A stretch of DNA of 64,000 nt from Brevibacillus sp051967035 (GCF_051967035.1 NZ_JBQCKK010000007.1:90234-154233); one strand, 5' to 3'; numbered from the stretch's first letter, positions 14,813-23,772 are shown. Program-made: numbers and translations. The notes: generated from the sequence alone by a model not told the origin.

Positions 14813-16384
14813 TTACAGTTTAATCGGCGTTTTCGCTTGCTCCAGACTCCATTTTTCCACATCCCACGTCTGCGTCACCCAATCCTCGTAAAACTCAGGT
14901 TCGTGGCAGACGAGCAGGACAGTCCCCTTGAATTCTTTTAACGCACGCTTCAATTCTTCCTTCGCGACGACGTCCAGGTGGTTCGTCGGCTCGTCAAAAA
15001 CAAGCCAGTTGCTCTCGCGCTGCAAAAGCTTGCAGAGACGCACCTTTGCCTGCTCGCCCCCGGACAAGGCGTTCATGTTGCGGTTGATATGCTCGTTTTT
15101 CAGGCCGCAGCGCGCCAACGCTGCGCGTACCTCGTGGTTGTTCATCGAAGGGAACTCGTTCCAGACGTCATCCAGCGCCGTAATCGGCTTCGGCTTGACC
15201 TCCTGCTCAAAGTAGGCCGGGTGCAGGAAATCGCCTCGCTCCAGCTTGCCTCCGAGCGGCGGAATGATGCCGAGCAGCGTTTTCAGGAGCGTGGATTTCC
15301 CCACCCCGTTCATCCCGACAATCGCTACCTTTTCGCCGCGTTCCAGCTTTACGTTCAGCTTTGGCAGCAGGGGATGGGTATAGCCGATCTCCAAGTCTTC
15401 CGCTTCGATGACAAAGCGGCTGCTCGCACGCGCCTCCTTGAAAATGAAGGAAGGCTTCGCCGCTGTCTCCGGCTTGTCGATCCGCTCCATTTTGTCCAGC
15501 TGCTTCTGGCGGCTTTTGGCACGGCCTGTCGTGGACGCACGCGCTTTGTTGCGGGCGATGAAGTCCTCCATGCGGGCAATTTCTTCCTGCTGCTTTTCAA
15601 ACGCGTCAAAGTGCTGGCTGCGCTTCATCTCGGACTGCGCCAGGAACGATTCGTAGTTCCCGGTGTAGCGGTTCAGCTTGGTGAATTCCAGATGGTAAAT
15701 GACGTTGACGACTTCGTTCATGAACGCCGTGTCGTGGGAAATCAGGATGAAGGCGTACGGATATTCCCGCAGATAGTTTTTCAGCCAGACGATATGCTCT
15801 TCGTCCAGGTAGTTCGTCGGCTCATCCAGAAGCAGGACGGTCGGCTGCTCCAAAAGCAGCTTCGCCAGCAGAACCTTTGTGCGCTGTCCACCGGACAAGG
15901 ACGCGACGTCGCGCTCCAGTCCAATCGCGCTCAGTCCAAGCGCGTTCGCGATCTCCTCCACCTTGGCGTCGATCAGGTAAAACCCGCTCGTCTCCAGCTT
16001 ATCCTGAATTTCACCCATGCGCTCCAAAAGCTCTTCCAGTTCCTCCGGCGACGCTTCCGCCATTTTTTCGCCAATCGCCATCAGCTCCTGCTCCTGCTCC
16101 AAAAGCGGCAGAAACGCCTCCTTGAGCACGTCGCGAATGGTTTTTCCCGATTGCAGCTTCGTGTGCTGGTCGAGGTAGCCGTACTGGATCTTGGGCATCC
16201 ATTCGATGCGGCCCTTATCCGGAATGAGCTGTCCGGTCAAGATGCCCATCATCGTGGATTTTCCGGTTCCGTTTGCTCCTACGAGACCGACGCGGTCGTT
16301 CGGTTGCAGACGAAAGGACACGTCCCGAAACAAAATGCGATCCCCAAAGCCATGGGACAAATCTTCCACAATCAAAACACTCAT
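14813..16384 (-). CDS. ABC-F family ATPase (YkpA/YbiT-like)
   Basis: 523 residues with two ABC ATPase domains and no membrane domain. Walker A motifs are GANGTGKST and GMNGVGKST; signatures are LSGGQRTK and LSGGEQAK; Walker B motifs end in LLLDEPTNYLDEE and VFDEPTNHLDVV. The linker between the domains is charged and helical. ABC-F proteins bind the ribosome and modulate translation. The length and C-terminus fit the YbiT/YkpA subgroup rather than an antibiotic-resistance type. AGGAGG lies upstream of the ATG. It is followed upstream on the same strand by the HEPN gene. Confidence 0.9.
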   Translation of the reverse strand: MSVLIVEDLSHGFGDRILFRDVSFRLQPNDRVGLVGANGTGKSTMMGILTGQLIPDKGRIEWMPKIQYGYLDQHTKLQSGKTIRDVLKEAFLPLLEQEQELMAIGEKMAEASPEELEELLERMGEIQDKLETSGFYLIDAKVEEIANALGLSAIGLERDVASLSGGQRTKVLLAKLLLEQPTVLLLDEPTNYLDEEHIVWLKNYLREYPYAFILISHDTAFMNEVVNVIYHLEFTKLNRYTGNYESFLAQSEMKRSQHFDAFEKQQEEIARMEDFIARNKARASTTGRAKSRQKQLDKMERIDKPETAAKPSFIFKEARASSRFVIEAEDLEIGYTHPLLPKLNVKLERGEKVAIVGMNGVGKSTLLKTLLGIIPPLGGKLERGDFLHPAYFEQEVKPKPITALDDVWNEFPSMNNHEVRAALARCGLKNEHINRNMNALSGGEQAKVRLCKLLQRESNWLVFDEPTNHLDVVAKEELKRALKEFKGTVLLVCHEPEFYEDWVTQTWDVEKWSLEQAKTPIKL

Positions 16385-16416
16385 GCAAACTCTTCCTCCT
16401 GTTTCCTCTGTGAGGT

Positions 16417-17274
16417 CTACAACATCATGCTTTCAAAATAAGACGGCGCATACCGCTGTACATAGGTTTCGCCTGTCAAGATCAACTCGTCCAGTCGCAA
16501 GCGCAACTCCTGCAGGCTGATGCCGTGCATCGCCGTATTCAGGATCGTCGCTCTCGCCATCAATCGGAGCGTATTCACCTCGTCTGTCAGCTTGTTGCCG
16601 AACATTTTTCCGCTGTGGACGATCTCTGAACGATGATTGTACGATTTTTTTACAAACTGGGCAATTTTTTGCCGCTGGGCATACGACTCTCCAAAATAAT
16701 ACGCCATGCGCAGCCGCAATTTATAGGTGATTTCCCCCTTTTTTCCGTCGGGAGCAAACAGCGACTCCAGCGCAATCCACAAATCGAGCAGCTGGTCCTC
16801 GTTGCTTTTTTTCTCCAGCGACAGCGCATAGCGGCGAAAAGCAAGCGACGGCAGCTGGTGGTCCAACAGTCGCATGAAAACGTTTTGGGTAGACGCATCA
16901 AACTCGTATTTGCTCCCGTCGAGGGATCGCTTCAAGTACGTAATCCCGCACATATTGCCATTCACGGTCAGGACGTAAGGGATCGAGCATGTCCCATCAA
17001 TCGCGGACAAGTTCAGTTTGTTCTCGATCTCTTCGATCCACGGGCGGTCATCCGTTACTTTCATTTCCGCATGCTCCGCAACCAAAAACAGGCTGTTGCG
17101 GCTGACCCGCGAATCGAAAATACGCTTGTTCTCATCCATTTCGTTTCGCAAATAGCGCGAAGCGATCTCATACGGCTGCTCTGCTCCCGAGATCAGGTAG
17201 TAAGCATGAGGCAGCTCGATCCGAACAGGCTGCGTGGTTATGGAATTAAATACGGGCGCAATCAACAGTGGCAT
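16417..17274 (-). CDS. Apea-like HEPN domain protein
   Basis: 285 residues. The C-terminal half fits the Apea-like HEPN domain: LLDLWIALESLF, EITYKLRLRMAYYFG, and the RNase-type motif NHRSEIVHSG with R215 and H220 in Rx4H spacing. The N-terminal half (strands such as RIELPHAYYLI and GTCSIPYVLTVNGN) is not recognised. HEPN proteins with an intact Rx4-6H motif are often metal-independent RNases in toxin or anti-phage systems, but many Apea-like members are of unknown role. The start at 17274 is preferred because AAGGAG lies 6 bases upstream. No antitoxin gene is adjacent. Confidence 0.7.
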   Translation of the reverse strand: MPLLIAPVFNSITTQPVRIELPHAYYLISGAEQPYEIASRYLRNEMDENKRIFDSRVSRNSLFLVAEHAEMKVTDDRPWIEEIENKLNLSAIDGTCSIPYVLTVNGNMCGITYLKRSLDGSKYEFDASTQNVFMRLLDHQLPSLAFRRYALSLEKKSNEDQLLDLWIALESLFAPDGKKGEITYKLRLRMAYYFGESYAQRQKIAQFVKKSYNHRSEIVHSGKMFGNKLTDEVNTLRLMARATILNTAMHGISLQELRLRLDELILTGETYVQRYAPSYFESMML

Positions 17275-17479
17275 TGGCTGCTCCTTTCCCATCCGTCAAA
17301 GCGCGATTCTTGTTCCCTGAGTGAAACGGATGGTTTATCAACAGTATCGTGTCTTTCTGCCTTTTTGACAACCTAGTGATTCCTGCTAATCGCAAACACA
17401 CTTCCTTTTAGAATACCAGCAATTCCTATGGTTCGTCACCATCGGATTGCGGCAAACTACGAAAAAAGGAGATGATTGG

Positions 17480-17629
17480 ATGGAACAGGATTATAGGCAG
17501 GACGAAAATCCGCACCAAGCTTACAATAACGTGGCAAAGCCTGAGGCGCAAACCGGCGAGCCACTGGCCGGCTCCAAAAAAGTGAAGCAAAAAAATCATT
17601 CCCGCTCCATCAAAACGCGGGAAGGGTAA
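17480..17629 (+). CDS. sspP: Small acid-soluble spore protein P family
   Basis: 49 residues. The second half EPLAGSKKVKQKNHSRS matches the SspP hallmark (GxPEPLxGSKKVKxRNHxR) as I remember it from Bacillus; the N-terminus is hydrophilic with Gln, Asn and His. Such minor SASPs are made in the forespore and degraded during germination. AAAAGGAGATGATTGG precedes the ATG and a strong terminator follows. A forespore promoter is expected in 17293-17479, but I could not define one with confidence. Confidence 0.75.
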   Translation: MEQDYRQDENPHQAYNNVAKPEAQTGEPLAGSKKVKQKNHSRSIKTREG

Positions 17630-17642
17630 GCTTTAGCCAAAC

Positions 17643-17679
17643 AAAGCCCAAACGGCTCCATCCGTTCGGGCTTTCCTTT
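17643..17679 (+). terminator. Terminator after sspP
   Basis: AAAGCCC-A-AACGG (17643-17655) pairs with CCGTT-C-GGGCTTT (17662-17674), then a T-rich tail. Confidence 0.85.
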
Positions 17680-17760
17680 TTCTTACAATAAAACGATTGA
17701 ATTGTCCCACAAGGATGATCTATGATGGATGCAGTATCCATAATGGAGGTTTAGCCCACT

Positions 17761-18483
17761 ATGATGACCATTCCACTTCCGGGCCATGGCCCGCTTTCGA
17801 ACGCGATCAGCTACAGTGTTTCCCCTTTGTACGAGCTGGCTGCCAGCCTGCACACGCTCGCCCAGCCTTCGCCCCCTGAACGCTTCTTTTCATGGTCAGA
17901 AGATCAGCTGGAACAATTTGAATCCGCGCGCCTGACGCAGGAATGGGCGTATTTGCTCCCGCTCTTTCGCTACGGCATCCCCGACACCTTCGATCCTGTT
18001 CAGACAAAAGGAGTGATGGGCGTGGACGAGCAATACGAATACTTTGTGATGCTGCCCACCGAGCAATTTGTCCGCAGCGTGACTCCGATGCTTGACCACT
18101 GGATGCAGCAGCACGCCATCCCGCAAGTGTATTTGGATATGCAAGAGGATTCCGATTATGTAAAAGGCCGTTTCAGCCTGTTTGTTTCGTCTTACTGGCA
18201 ACTGTATTTTGAAGAGAACTGGGAGAGCATCGCCCCGCAGTTTGTGAAGGAGGCCGAGCGCATTTACGCCTCGGTGCAAACCATGCCTGCCTTGCTCTCC
18301 TACCTGCAATCGATCTGTTCCGCCTTCTCTCTCGATGAAGAGAATCGCCGTCTCACGTGTCCGTACGACGGCCCGGACGATCATGCCGAGCAGTTAATCC
18401 TCTACCCCAGCTATTATTATGCCCAGGAGCCTTGTCTCAGCAAAAAGGGTGCCCATGCCCACCTGCTGTACTCCTTCTCCTGA
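17761..18483 (+). CDS. DUF5937-like protein lacking the ArsR-type HTH
   Basis: 240 residues. The opening ISYSVSPLYELAASLHTLAQP and the middle PMLDHWMQQHAIPQ-type region resemble the N-terminal DUF5937 domain of a class of ArsR/SmtB-like regulators. In those proteins a winged-helix domain follows, giving about 330 residues. Here the frame stops at LLYSFS and a terminator starts 12 bases later, so no DNA-binding part can be encoded. Either the gene lost its 3' part or it is a stand-alone sensor domain. The start is ATG-ATG at 17761 after GGAGG. It converges with the Spo0E-like gene. Confidence 0.55.
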   Translation: MMTIPLPGHGPLSNAISYSVSPLYELAASLHTLAQPSPPERFFSWSEDQLEQFESARLTQEWAYLLPLFRYGIPDTFDPVQTKGVMGVDEQYEYFVMLPTEQFVRSVTPMLDHWMQQHAIPQVYLDMQEDSDYVKGRFSLFVSSYWQLYFEENWESIAPQFVKEAERIYASVQTMPALLSYLQSICSAFSLDEENRRLTCPYDGPDDHAEQLILYPSYYYAQEPCLSKKGAHAHLLYSFS

Positions 18484-18494
18484 GCGTTCCCACT

Positions 18495-18527
18495 AAAAAA
18501 CGCCCTTGGGTCAGGAAGGGCGTTTTT
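18495..18527. terminator. Bidirectional terminator inside the end of the Spo0E-like gene
   Basis: AAAAAACGCCCTT pairs with AAGGGCGTTTTT around a 9-base loop. The stop codon of the minus-strand Spo0E-like gene (18511-18513) lies in the loop, so its last codons form one arm. Confidence 0.85.
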
Positions 18528-18672
18528 GATGCAACATATGCGCAACGATCAGTTTATCCAATTGTTGACTTATCTTCACGATTTCTGGGTCAAGAAAATT
18601 GTAACCTGCTTCTTTGGCTGCACGTTCCAGCTTTTGGCGCAAGTCATCAATCATCTTACTTGTAGTTTCCAT
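18511..18672 (-). CDS. Spo0E-family aspartyl-phosphate phosphatase
   Basis: 53 residues, the usual small size for Spo0E-like proteins. Two helices are predicted; the second holds the family signature SQQLD (S35 to D39) in the stretch DPEIVKISQQLDKLI. These proteins dephosphorylate Spo0A-P and so delay sporulation. GGTGGAGG lies 9 bases before the ATG. Its last codons make an arm of the terminator shared with the convergent DUF5937-like gene. Which Spo0E paralogue it represents cannot be said. Confidence 0.8.
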   Translation of the reverse strand: METTSKMIDDLRQKLERAAKEAGYNFLDPEIVKISQQLDKLIVAHMLHQKRPS

Positions 18673-18751
18673 GCTGCCAAGCCTCCACCCACGTCAGTCT
18701 CCCACTATTTTACATTATATAAGAACAGGTGGAAAGGGTAAGATGTGGAAG

Positions 18752-18790
18752 AAAAAAGCCTTGTAACCACAAAGGTACAAGGCTTTTTTC
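18752..18790 (-). terminator. Terminator of the pdh operon
   Basis: Stem AAAAGCCTTGTA with TACAAGGCTTTT (about 18753-18787), with A/T runs on both sides; it lies 14 bases after the pdhD stop. Confidence 0.88.
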
Positions 18791-18803
18791 ACAAGGGCAG
18801 CTG

Positions 18804-20213
18804 TTATTTCATCACGTGGATCGGACGACCCAGTGCCAGTTCAGCCGCTTCCATCGTCACTTCACCCAATGTCGGGTGAGCGTGGATGGTCAGCTCGATA
18901 TCCTCAAGCGTAGCGCCCATTTCGATCGCCAGTCCGATTTCCGCGATGATGTTGGAAGCTTCCGGACCCACGATTTGCGCCCCCAGGACGAGGTTGGAGC
19001 CTTTTTCCGCAATCAGCTTCACGTAGCCTTCGCCTGCATTGACAGACAGAGCGCGGCCGTTTGCTGCGAACGGGAAGCGTCCTACCACATAATCGATCCC
19101 TTTTTCTTTTGCTTCTCTTTCGTTGATGCCTACGCTTGCGATTTCCGGATCGCAGAAAACAACCGCCGGAATCGCTTTGTAGTCCACCTCTGCCGGATGT
19201 CCGGCAATCGCTTCGGCAGCCACTTTTCCTTCGTAGGAAGCTTTGTGTGCCAGCGCAGGACCTGCCACGATATCCCCGATCGCGTACACGTTAGGAATGT
19301 TCGTGCGGCCTTGTTTGTCAACCACGATCAGACCGCGGTCGGTCACGTTCATGCCGATATCGCGAACGCCCAGCTCATCGGTGTTCGGACGGCGTCCAAC
19401 GGTGACGAGCACGTATTCTGCCTCGATTTGTTGCGCCTCGCCTTTGACTTCGGCTTTCACAATCACGCCGTTTTCTGTCTCTTCCATTCCTTGCGCCAGC
19501 GCTTTGGTATGGATGGTCACGCCCAGCTTTTTCAGCTTGCGCTCCACGAGACGCGGCATATCCGGCTCGAAGCCAGGCAGAATTTGATCGGAGCCTTCGA
19601 GAATCGTCACTTTGGTGCCGAATTTCGCGAACACCGTACCCAGCTCGATTCCGATGTAACCGCCGCCGATGACAACCAGGCTCTTCGGCAGCTCGGTCAA
19701 CGACAGCGCCTCTGTCGAGGACAGAACGCGCTTGCCGAATGGGAACGCCGGCAGCTCGATTGGACGGGACCCCGTCGCGATGATGCAATGCTGGAAGCGA
19801 TAGCGGTTCACGTCATAGCCGTTGAAGACGCGCACTTCGTTTTCGCTGACGAACAGGGCTTCGCCTGGAATTACCTGGATTTTGTTTCCTTTGAACAGGG
19901 AAGCAACGCCACCTGTCAATTGCTTCACGATGCCGCTTTTCCATTCCTGGACTTTGGCGAAATCAACCTTGACGTTTTCCATGGTAATTCCCATGGATTC
20001 GGTATGTTGCGCATGCTCATACGTGTGTGCAGCATGGATCATCGCTTTGGAAGGGATGCAGCCTACGTTCAGGCACACGCCGCCCAGCTCCGCTTTTTCC
20101 ACAACCGCTACGTTTTTTCCCAGTTGGGCGGCGCGAATCGCCGCCACATAGCCACCTGGACCCGCACCGATCACGAGCACATCAACTTCTGTCGTAAATT
20201 CACCTACTACCAT
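18804..20213 (-). CDS. pdhD: Dihydrolipoyl dehydrogenase, E3 of pyruvate dehydrogenase
   Basis: 469 residues. An N-terminal FAD-binding GAGPGGYVAAIRAAQLG, the redox-active disulfide GGVCLNVGCIPSK, an NAD-binding GGGYIGIEL region and a C-terminal interface domain ending in the HAHPTLGE active-site motif are all present. It reoxidises dihydrolipoyl groups of E2 with NAD. It is the last gene of the minus-strand pdhABCD operon, 6 bases after pdhC, which is the standard order in Bacillales. Confidence 0.95.
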   Translation of the reverse strand: MVVGEFTTEVDVLVIGAGPGGYVAAIRAAQLGKNVAVVEKAELGGVCLNVGCIPSKAMIHAAHTYEHAQHTESMGITMENVKVDFAKVQEWKSGIVKQLTGGVASLFKGNKIQVIPGEALFVSENEVRVFNGYDVNRYRFQHCIIATGSRPIELPAFPFGKRVLSSTEALSLTELPKSLVVIGGGYIGIELGTVFAKFGTKVTILEGSDQILPGFEPDMPRLVERKLKKLGVTIHTKALAQGMEETENGVIVKAEVKGEAQQIEAEYVLVTVGRRPNTDELGVRDIGMNVTDRGLIVVDKQGRTNIPNVYAIGDIVAGPALAHKASYEGKVAAEAIAGHPAEVDYKAIPAVVFCDPEIASVGINEREAKEKGIDYVVGRFPFAANGRALSVNAGEGYVKLIAEKGSNLVLGAQIVGPEASNIIAEIGLAIEMGATLEDIELTIHAHPTLGEVTMEAAELALGRPIHVMK

Positions 20214-20219
20214 TGTGTC

Positions 20220-21599
20220 TTATCCCTCCATGACGAGCAGCGTCGGATTTTCCAAAAGCTGCTTCACGTAGTTGACGAAACGCTGTGCAGGTTCGCCATC
20301 AACCAAGCGGTGGTCAAAGCTCAAGGACAGATGCAGCATTTGGGCAACCACGATCTCGCCGTTTTTCACCACTGGTTTTTCGCTGATGCGGCCTACGCCC
20401 AAGATCGCTACTTCCGGGTAGTTGATGATCGGCGTAAAGAACATGCCGCCGGCGGAACCGATGTTGGTGATGCTGAAGGTCGAGCCTTTCAGCTCATCGG
20501 CACTCGCTTTGCGCTCGCGGGATTTTTTCGCCAGTTCGCTGATCTCGCCAGCGATTTGGAAGATCGACTTGCTGTCGGCTGCTTTGACGACAGGAACGAG
20601 CAGGCCGTCTTCGGTCGAAGTGGCAATCCCGATGTTGTAATACTTCTTGTACACAATCTCTTGTTTTTCATCATCAATGGACGCATTCAGCTCTGGGAAC
20701 TTTTTCAGACCCGCTACGACTGCCTTGACGATCATTGGCAGGTAGGTCAGCTTCACGCCGCGCTCTTCTGCGAGCGGCTTCGCGTTTTTGCGCATCGCCA
20801 CCAGTTCGGTTACGTCCACTTCGTCGAAGATCGTAACGTGTGGCGCCGTGTAAGCGGATTTCACCATTGCTTTGGCAATCGCTTTGCGGATGCCTTTCAG
20901 CGGAACGCGCTCTTCCAGTTCGCCCGCTTGCGCACTGTAGTGAACGGTTGGCGCAGAAGCTGCTTGCGCTACGCCTGTTGGCGCCGCTTCTGCTGCCGGA
21001 GCCGCTGTTTCCACTGCTTGTGCAGCTGGAGCAGAGGCAACAGCACCGCCAGCTAGGAAGCGATCTACGTCTTCGCGAGTAATGCGACCCAGTTTGCCAG
21101 TACCAGGTACCAGTGTCAGCTGAACGCCTTTTTCACGCGCGTATTTGCGCACGGAAGGAGTAGCCAGCACGTGCTTGCGGTCAATTGGAGCCGCAACCGC
21201 TGTGGCTGTCGCTTGCGCCATTGGCGTTTCCAGCGCTTGGTTTGCGTTCGCGCTCACTTGGGAGCCGATATCGCAGCCTGGTTCCATTTTGTCAGTTGCC
21301 GGTGCTGGCGCAGCGGCAGTATCGCCGTGACCGTGGTCTGGCAGGTTTGGAACTTCGCCCTCGACCTCGAACTCGATCAGAGGATCGCCCACAACCGAAA
21401 CCGTGCCCTCTGTCACTTTCAGTTCGACGACTTTTCCTTTTACAGGCGATGGAACTTCTACTACCGCCTTGTCATTTTGCACTTCCATAATGACTTGGTC
21501 TTCTTCTACGGAATCTCCGGGCTGTACGTGCCATTTGACGATTTCGCCTTCATGGATACCTTCGCCGAGCTCCGGGAGTCTGAATGTAAAACGACTCAC
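20220..21599 (-). CDS. pdhC: Dihydrolipoamide acetyltransferase, E2 of pyruvate dehydrogenase
   Basis: 459 residues: one lipoyl domain (1-80) with the modified lysine K44 in VQNDKAV, an Ala/Pro-rich linker, the E1/E3-binding domain (ATPSVRKYAREKGV), a second long Ala-rich linker, and the catalytic domain ending with SFDHRLVDGE. It moves acetyl groups from E1 to CoA and forms the complex core. Only one lipoyl domain is present, as in other Bacillales. It is separated from pdhB by 103 bases that contain an inverted repeat. Confidence 0.95.
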   Translation of the reverse strand: MSRFTFRLPELGEGIHEGEIVKWHVQPGDSVEEDQVIMEVQNDKAVVEVPSPVKGKVVELKVTEGTVSVVGDPLIEFEVEGEVPNLPDHGHGDTAAAPAPATDKMEPGCDIGSQVSANANQALETPMAQATATAVAAPIDRKHVLATPSVRKYAREKGVQLTLVPGTGKLGRITREDVDRFLAGGAVASAPAAQAVETAAPAAEAAPTGVAQAASAPTVHYSAQAGELEERVPLKGIRKAIAKAMVKSAYTAPHVTIFDEVDVTELVAMRKNAKPLAEERGVKLTYLPMIVKAVVAGLKKFPELNASIDDEKQEIVYKKYYNIGIATSTEDGLLVPVVKAADSKSIFQIAGEISELAKKSRERKASADELKGSTFSITNIGSAGGMFFTPIINYPEVAILGVGRISEKPVVKNGEIVVAQMLHLSLSFDHRLVDGEPAQRFVNYVKQLLENPTLLVMEG

Positions 21600-21658
21600 A
21601 GTATCTCCTCCTTTTGAACACTACGCTTCAATGAACAGCCTGCAAATTTCGGAAAGAA

Positions 21659-21684
21659 GGCGGAAAGCTTTCCACTTTTCCGCC
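21659..21684 (-). repeat. Intercistronic inverted repeat between pdhB and pdhC
   Basis: GGCGGAAA (21659-21666) pairs with TTTCCGCC (21677-21684), 8 bp around a 10-base loop. On the minus strand no long T-run follows, so it looks more like an RNA-processing or stability stem, or a weak attenuator, than a full terminator. Confidence 0.6.
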
Positions 21685-21702
21685 ATTATGCTTGTTTTTC
21701 GA

Positions 21703-22683
21703 TTAATAATCGAGCACTTGCGTGAGTCCGTCTACCACGCGTTTCACGTCAGGCAGCCAGATGTCCTCTGCTTGTGCAAACGGATAGACTGTATCCGGCG
21801 CAGTGATACGCAGCACAGGCGCTTCGAGGTGGAGAATGGCGCGCTCGTTGATTTGCGCGATGATTTCCGCAGCAACGCCGGAAGTTTTTTGCGCTTCCTG
21901 CACGACAATCGCCCGGTTGGTTTTCTTCACGGAAGCGACGATGGTGTCGATGTCCAGCGGACTGATGGTGCGCAGGTCGATAACCTCTACCTTCGCGCCA
22001 CGCGCCTTTTCGATCTCTTCGGCTGCTTTCAGGCTGGTATGCACCATGGCACCATAGGTGATGATGGTAACATCGCTGCCTTCTTTTACCACGTTCGCTT
22101 TCCCCAGCGGAATGGTGTACTCGCCCTCCGGCACTTCTTGACGGAAGGAACGGTACAGCTTCATGTGCTCCAGGAACACGACCGGATCGTTGTCGCGAAT
22201 CGCGGAGATCAGCAGACCTTTTGCATCGTACGGGTTGGAAGGGATGACCACTTTCAGACCCGGCGTTTGCAGCATCAACCCTTCGAGAGAGTCAGCGTGC
22301 AACTCAGGTGTTTTCACGCCGCCGCCAAACGGGGAGCGGAAAGTAACCGGGCTGGAGAAACGGCCTCCGGAACGGTAACGCATACGAGTCGCTTGCGAAG
22401 CGATCGCATCGAATGTTTCAAAGACGAAGCCAAAAAACTGAATTTCCGCTACAGGACGGAAGCCGTTGATAGACAAGCCTACAGCCAGTCCACCGATTCC
22501 GGACTCAGCGAGCGGCGTATCGAATACACGCTGCTCGCCGAATTCAGCTTGCAAACCTTCTGTCGCACGGAATACCCCACCGTTTTTCCCTACGTCTTCC
22601 CCGAAGACAAGTACGGTTTCATCGCGCTTCAATTCTACGCGCATTGCATCCGTAATGGCTTGAACCATTGTCATTTGTGCCAT
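21703..22683 (-). CDS. pdhB: Pyruvate dehydrogenase E1 beta subunit
   Basis: 326 residues, a transketolase-like pyrimidine-binding domain (GEDVGKNGGVFRATEGL, ESGIGGLAVGLS) plus a C-terminal transketolase domain (EVIDLRTISPLDIDTI). With PdhA it forms the thiamine-diphosphate E1 that decarboxylates pyruvate. It begins 3 bases after the pdhA stop, so the two subunits are probably translationally coupled. Confidence 0.95.
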   Translation of the reverse strand: MAQMTMVQAITDAMRVELKRDETVLVFGEDVGKNGGVFRATEGLQAEFGEQRVFDTPLAESGIGGLAVGLSINGFRPVAEIQFFGFVFETFDAIASQATRMRYRSGGRFSSPVTFRSPFGGGVKTPELHADSLEGLMLQTPGLKVVIPSNPYDAKGLLISAIRDNDPVVFLEHMKLYRSFRQEVPEGEYTIPLGKANVVKEGSDVTIITYGAMVHTSLKAAEEIEKARGAKVEVIDLRTISPLDIDTIVASVKKTNRAIVVQEAQKTSGVAAEIIAQINERAILHLEAPVLRITAPDTVYPFAQAEDIWLPDVKRVVDGLTQVLDY

Positions 22684-22686
22684 GGC

Positions 22687-23772
22687 TTACTTCGACTCCT
22701 TCGCCAGGAATTCTGCCTTTTGCTCTTCGAGTGCAGGCGGCAGTGTCTCAAACATTACATCGATCAGTTCCGTTACTTTCATTTTCGGCGTTTCGTCCGC
22801 TTTTTTGATCGCGTCCGCAACCGCTGCTTTTGCTTCTTCAATCACAGCTTCCTCGTCTTTTTCGCTCCAGAGGCCTTTGCCTTCCAGGAATTTGCGGAAA
22901 CGGATCAGCGGATCGCGCAGCTCCCACTCGCTTTGCTCTTCGCCTGTGCGGTAACGGGTTGGGTCGTCACCGGCCATGGTGTGCGGACCATAACGGTAGG
23001 TCAGCGCCTCGATCAGCGTCGCTCCTTCGCCGTTCACGCCGCGCTCTTTCGCTTTTTTCACTGCGTAGTAAACAGCGAGAATGTCCATACCGTCCACGCG
23101 CTCGCTGGCGATACCGGCAGCCACAGCTTTTACTGCGATATTTTCGGAAGCCGTTTGCTTTTCGAACGGCAGAGAGATCGCATATCCGTTATTTTGGGAG
23201 AAGAAAATCACAGGCAGCTTATAAACGCCCGCAAAGTTCATGCCCTCGTAGAAGTCACCCTGGGAGGTTGCTCCGTCACCAAAGTAGTTGATGGCCACGC
23301 GTTTTTCACCGCGCAGCTTGTAGCCCATCGCAACACCTGCTGCTTGTGTACATTGCGCCGCGATGATGATCTGTGGCATCAATACGTTTACGCCTTCCGG
23401 AATCCGTCCACCCTCGATGTGTCCGCGGGAGTAGAGGAAAGCCTGGTGCAGCGGGAATCCGTGCCATACCATTTGCGGAATGTCGCGGTAGCTTGGCAGG
23501 ATGAAGTCTTCTTTGGAAAGCGCTGCCTCGGAGCCGATCATGCTTGCTTCTTGACCAGCTACAGGCGCATAAAAGCCGAGGCGGCCTTGACGGTTCAGGC
23601 TGATGGCGCGTTGGTCCCACACGCGGGTAAAGACCATTCTGCGCATCAGTTCACGCAACTCGTCATCGGAGAGCTCAGGCATCAAGTCAGGACGAACAAC
23701 CGTACCGTCCGGTGCAAGAATTTGCAGCGGGGCGTTGTTCTCTGTTTGTTCAACAGCAGTGGTTACGCTCAT
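22687..23772 (-). CDS. pdhA: Pyruvate dehydrogenase E1 alpha subunit
   Basis: 361 residues. The thiamine-diphosphate motif GDGATSQGDFYEGMNFA ending in QNN is clear, and the phosphorylation-loop-like region YRYGPHTMAGDDPTRYR is typical of E1 alpha. The start MSVTTAVEQ at 23772 has AGAGGTGA upstream; the frame further upstream is open but without support. It is the first gene of pdhABCD; the candidate promoter is at 23959-23987, which gives a leader of about 180 bases. Confidence 0.95.
   Translation of the reverse strand: MSVTTAVEQTENNAPLQILAPDGTVVRPDLMPELSDDELRELMRRMVFTRVWDQRAISLNRQGRLGFYAPVAGQEASMIGSEAALSKEDFILPSYRDIPQMVWHGFPLHQAFLYSRGHIEGGRIPEGVNVLMPQIIIAAQCTQAAGVAMGYKLRGEKRVAINYFGDGATSQGDFYEGMNFAGVYKLPVIFFSQNNGYAISLPFEKQTASENIAVKAVAAGIASERVDGMDILAVYYAVKKAKERGVNGEGATLIEALTYRYGPHTMAGDDPTRYRTGEEQSEWELRDPLIRFRKFLEGKGLWSEKDEEAVIEEAKAAVADAIKKADETPKMKVTELIDVMFETLPPALEEQKAEFLAKESK

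Noticed and set aside
18729..21056. Very long plus-strand open frame across pdhD and pdhC
   Set aside because: Antisense of two strongly recognised genes; the translation is His/Phe-rich without domains, typical for a shadow frame in GC-rich DNA.
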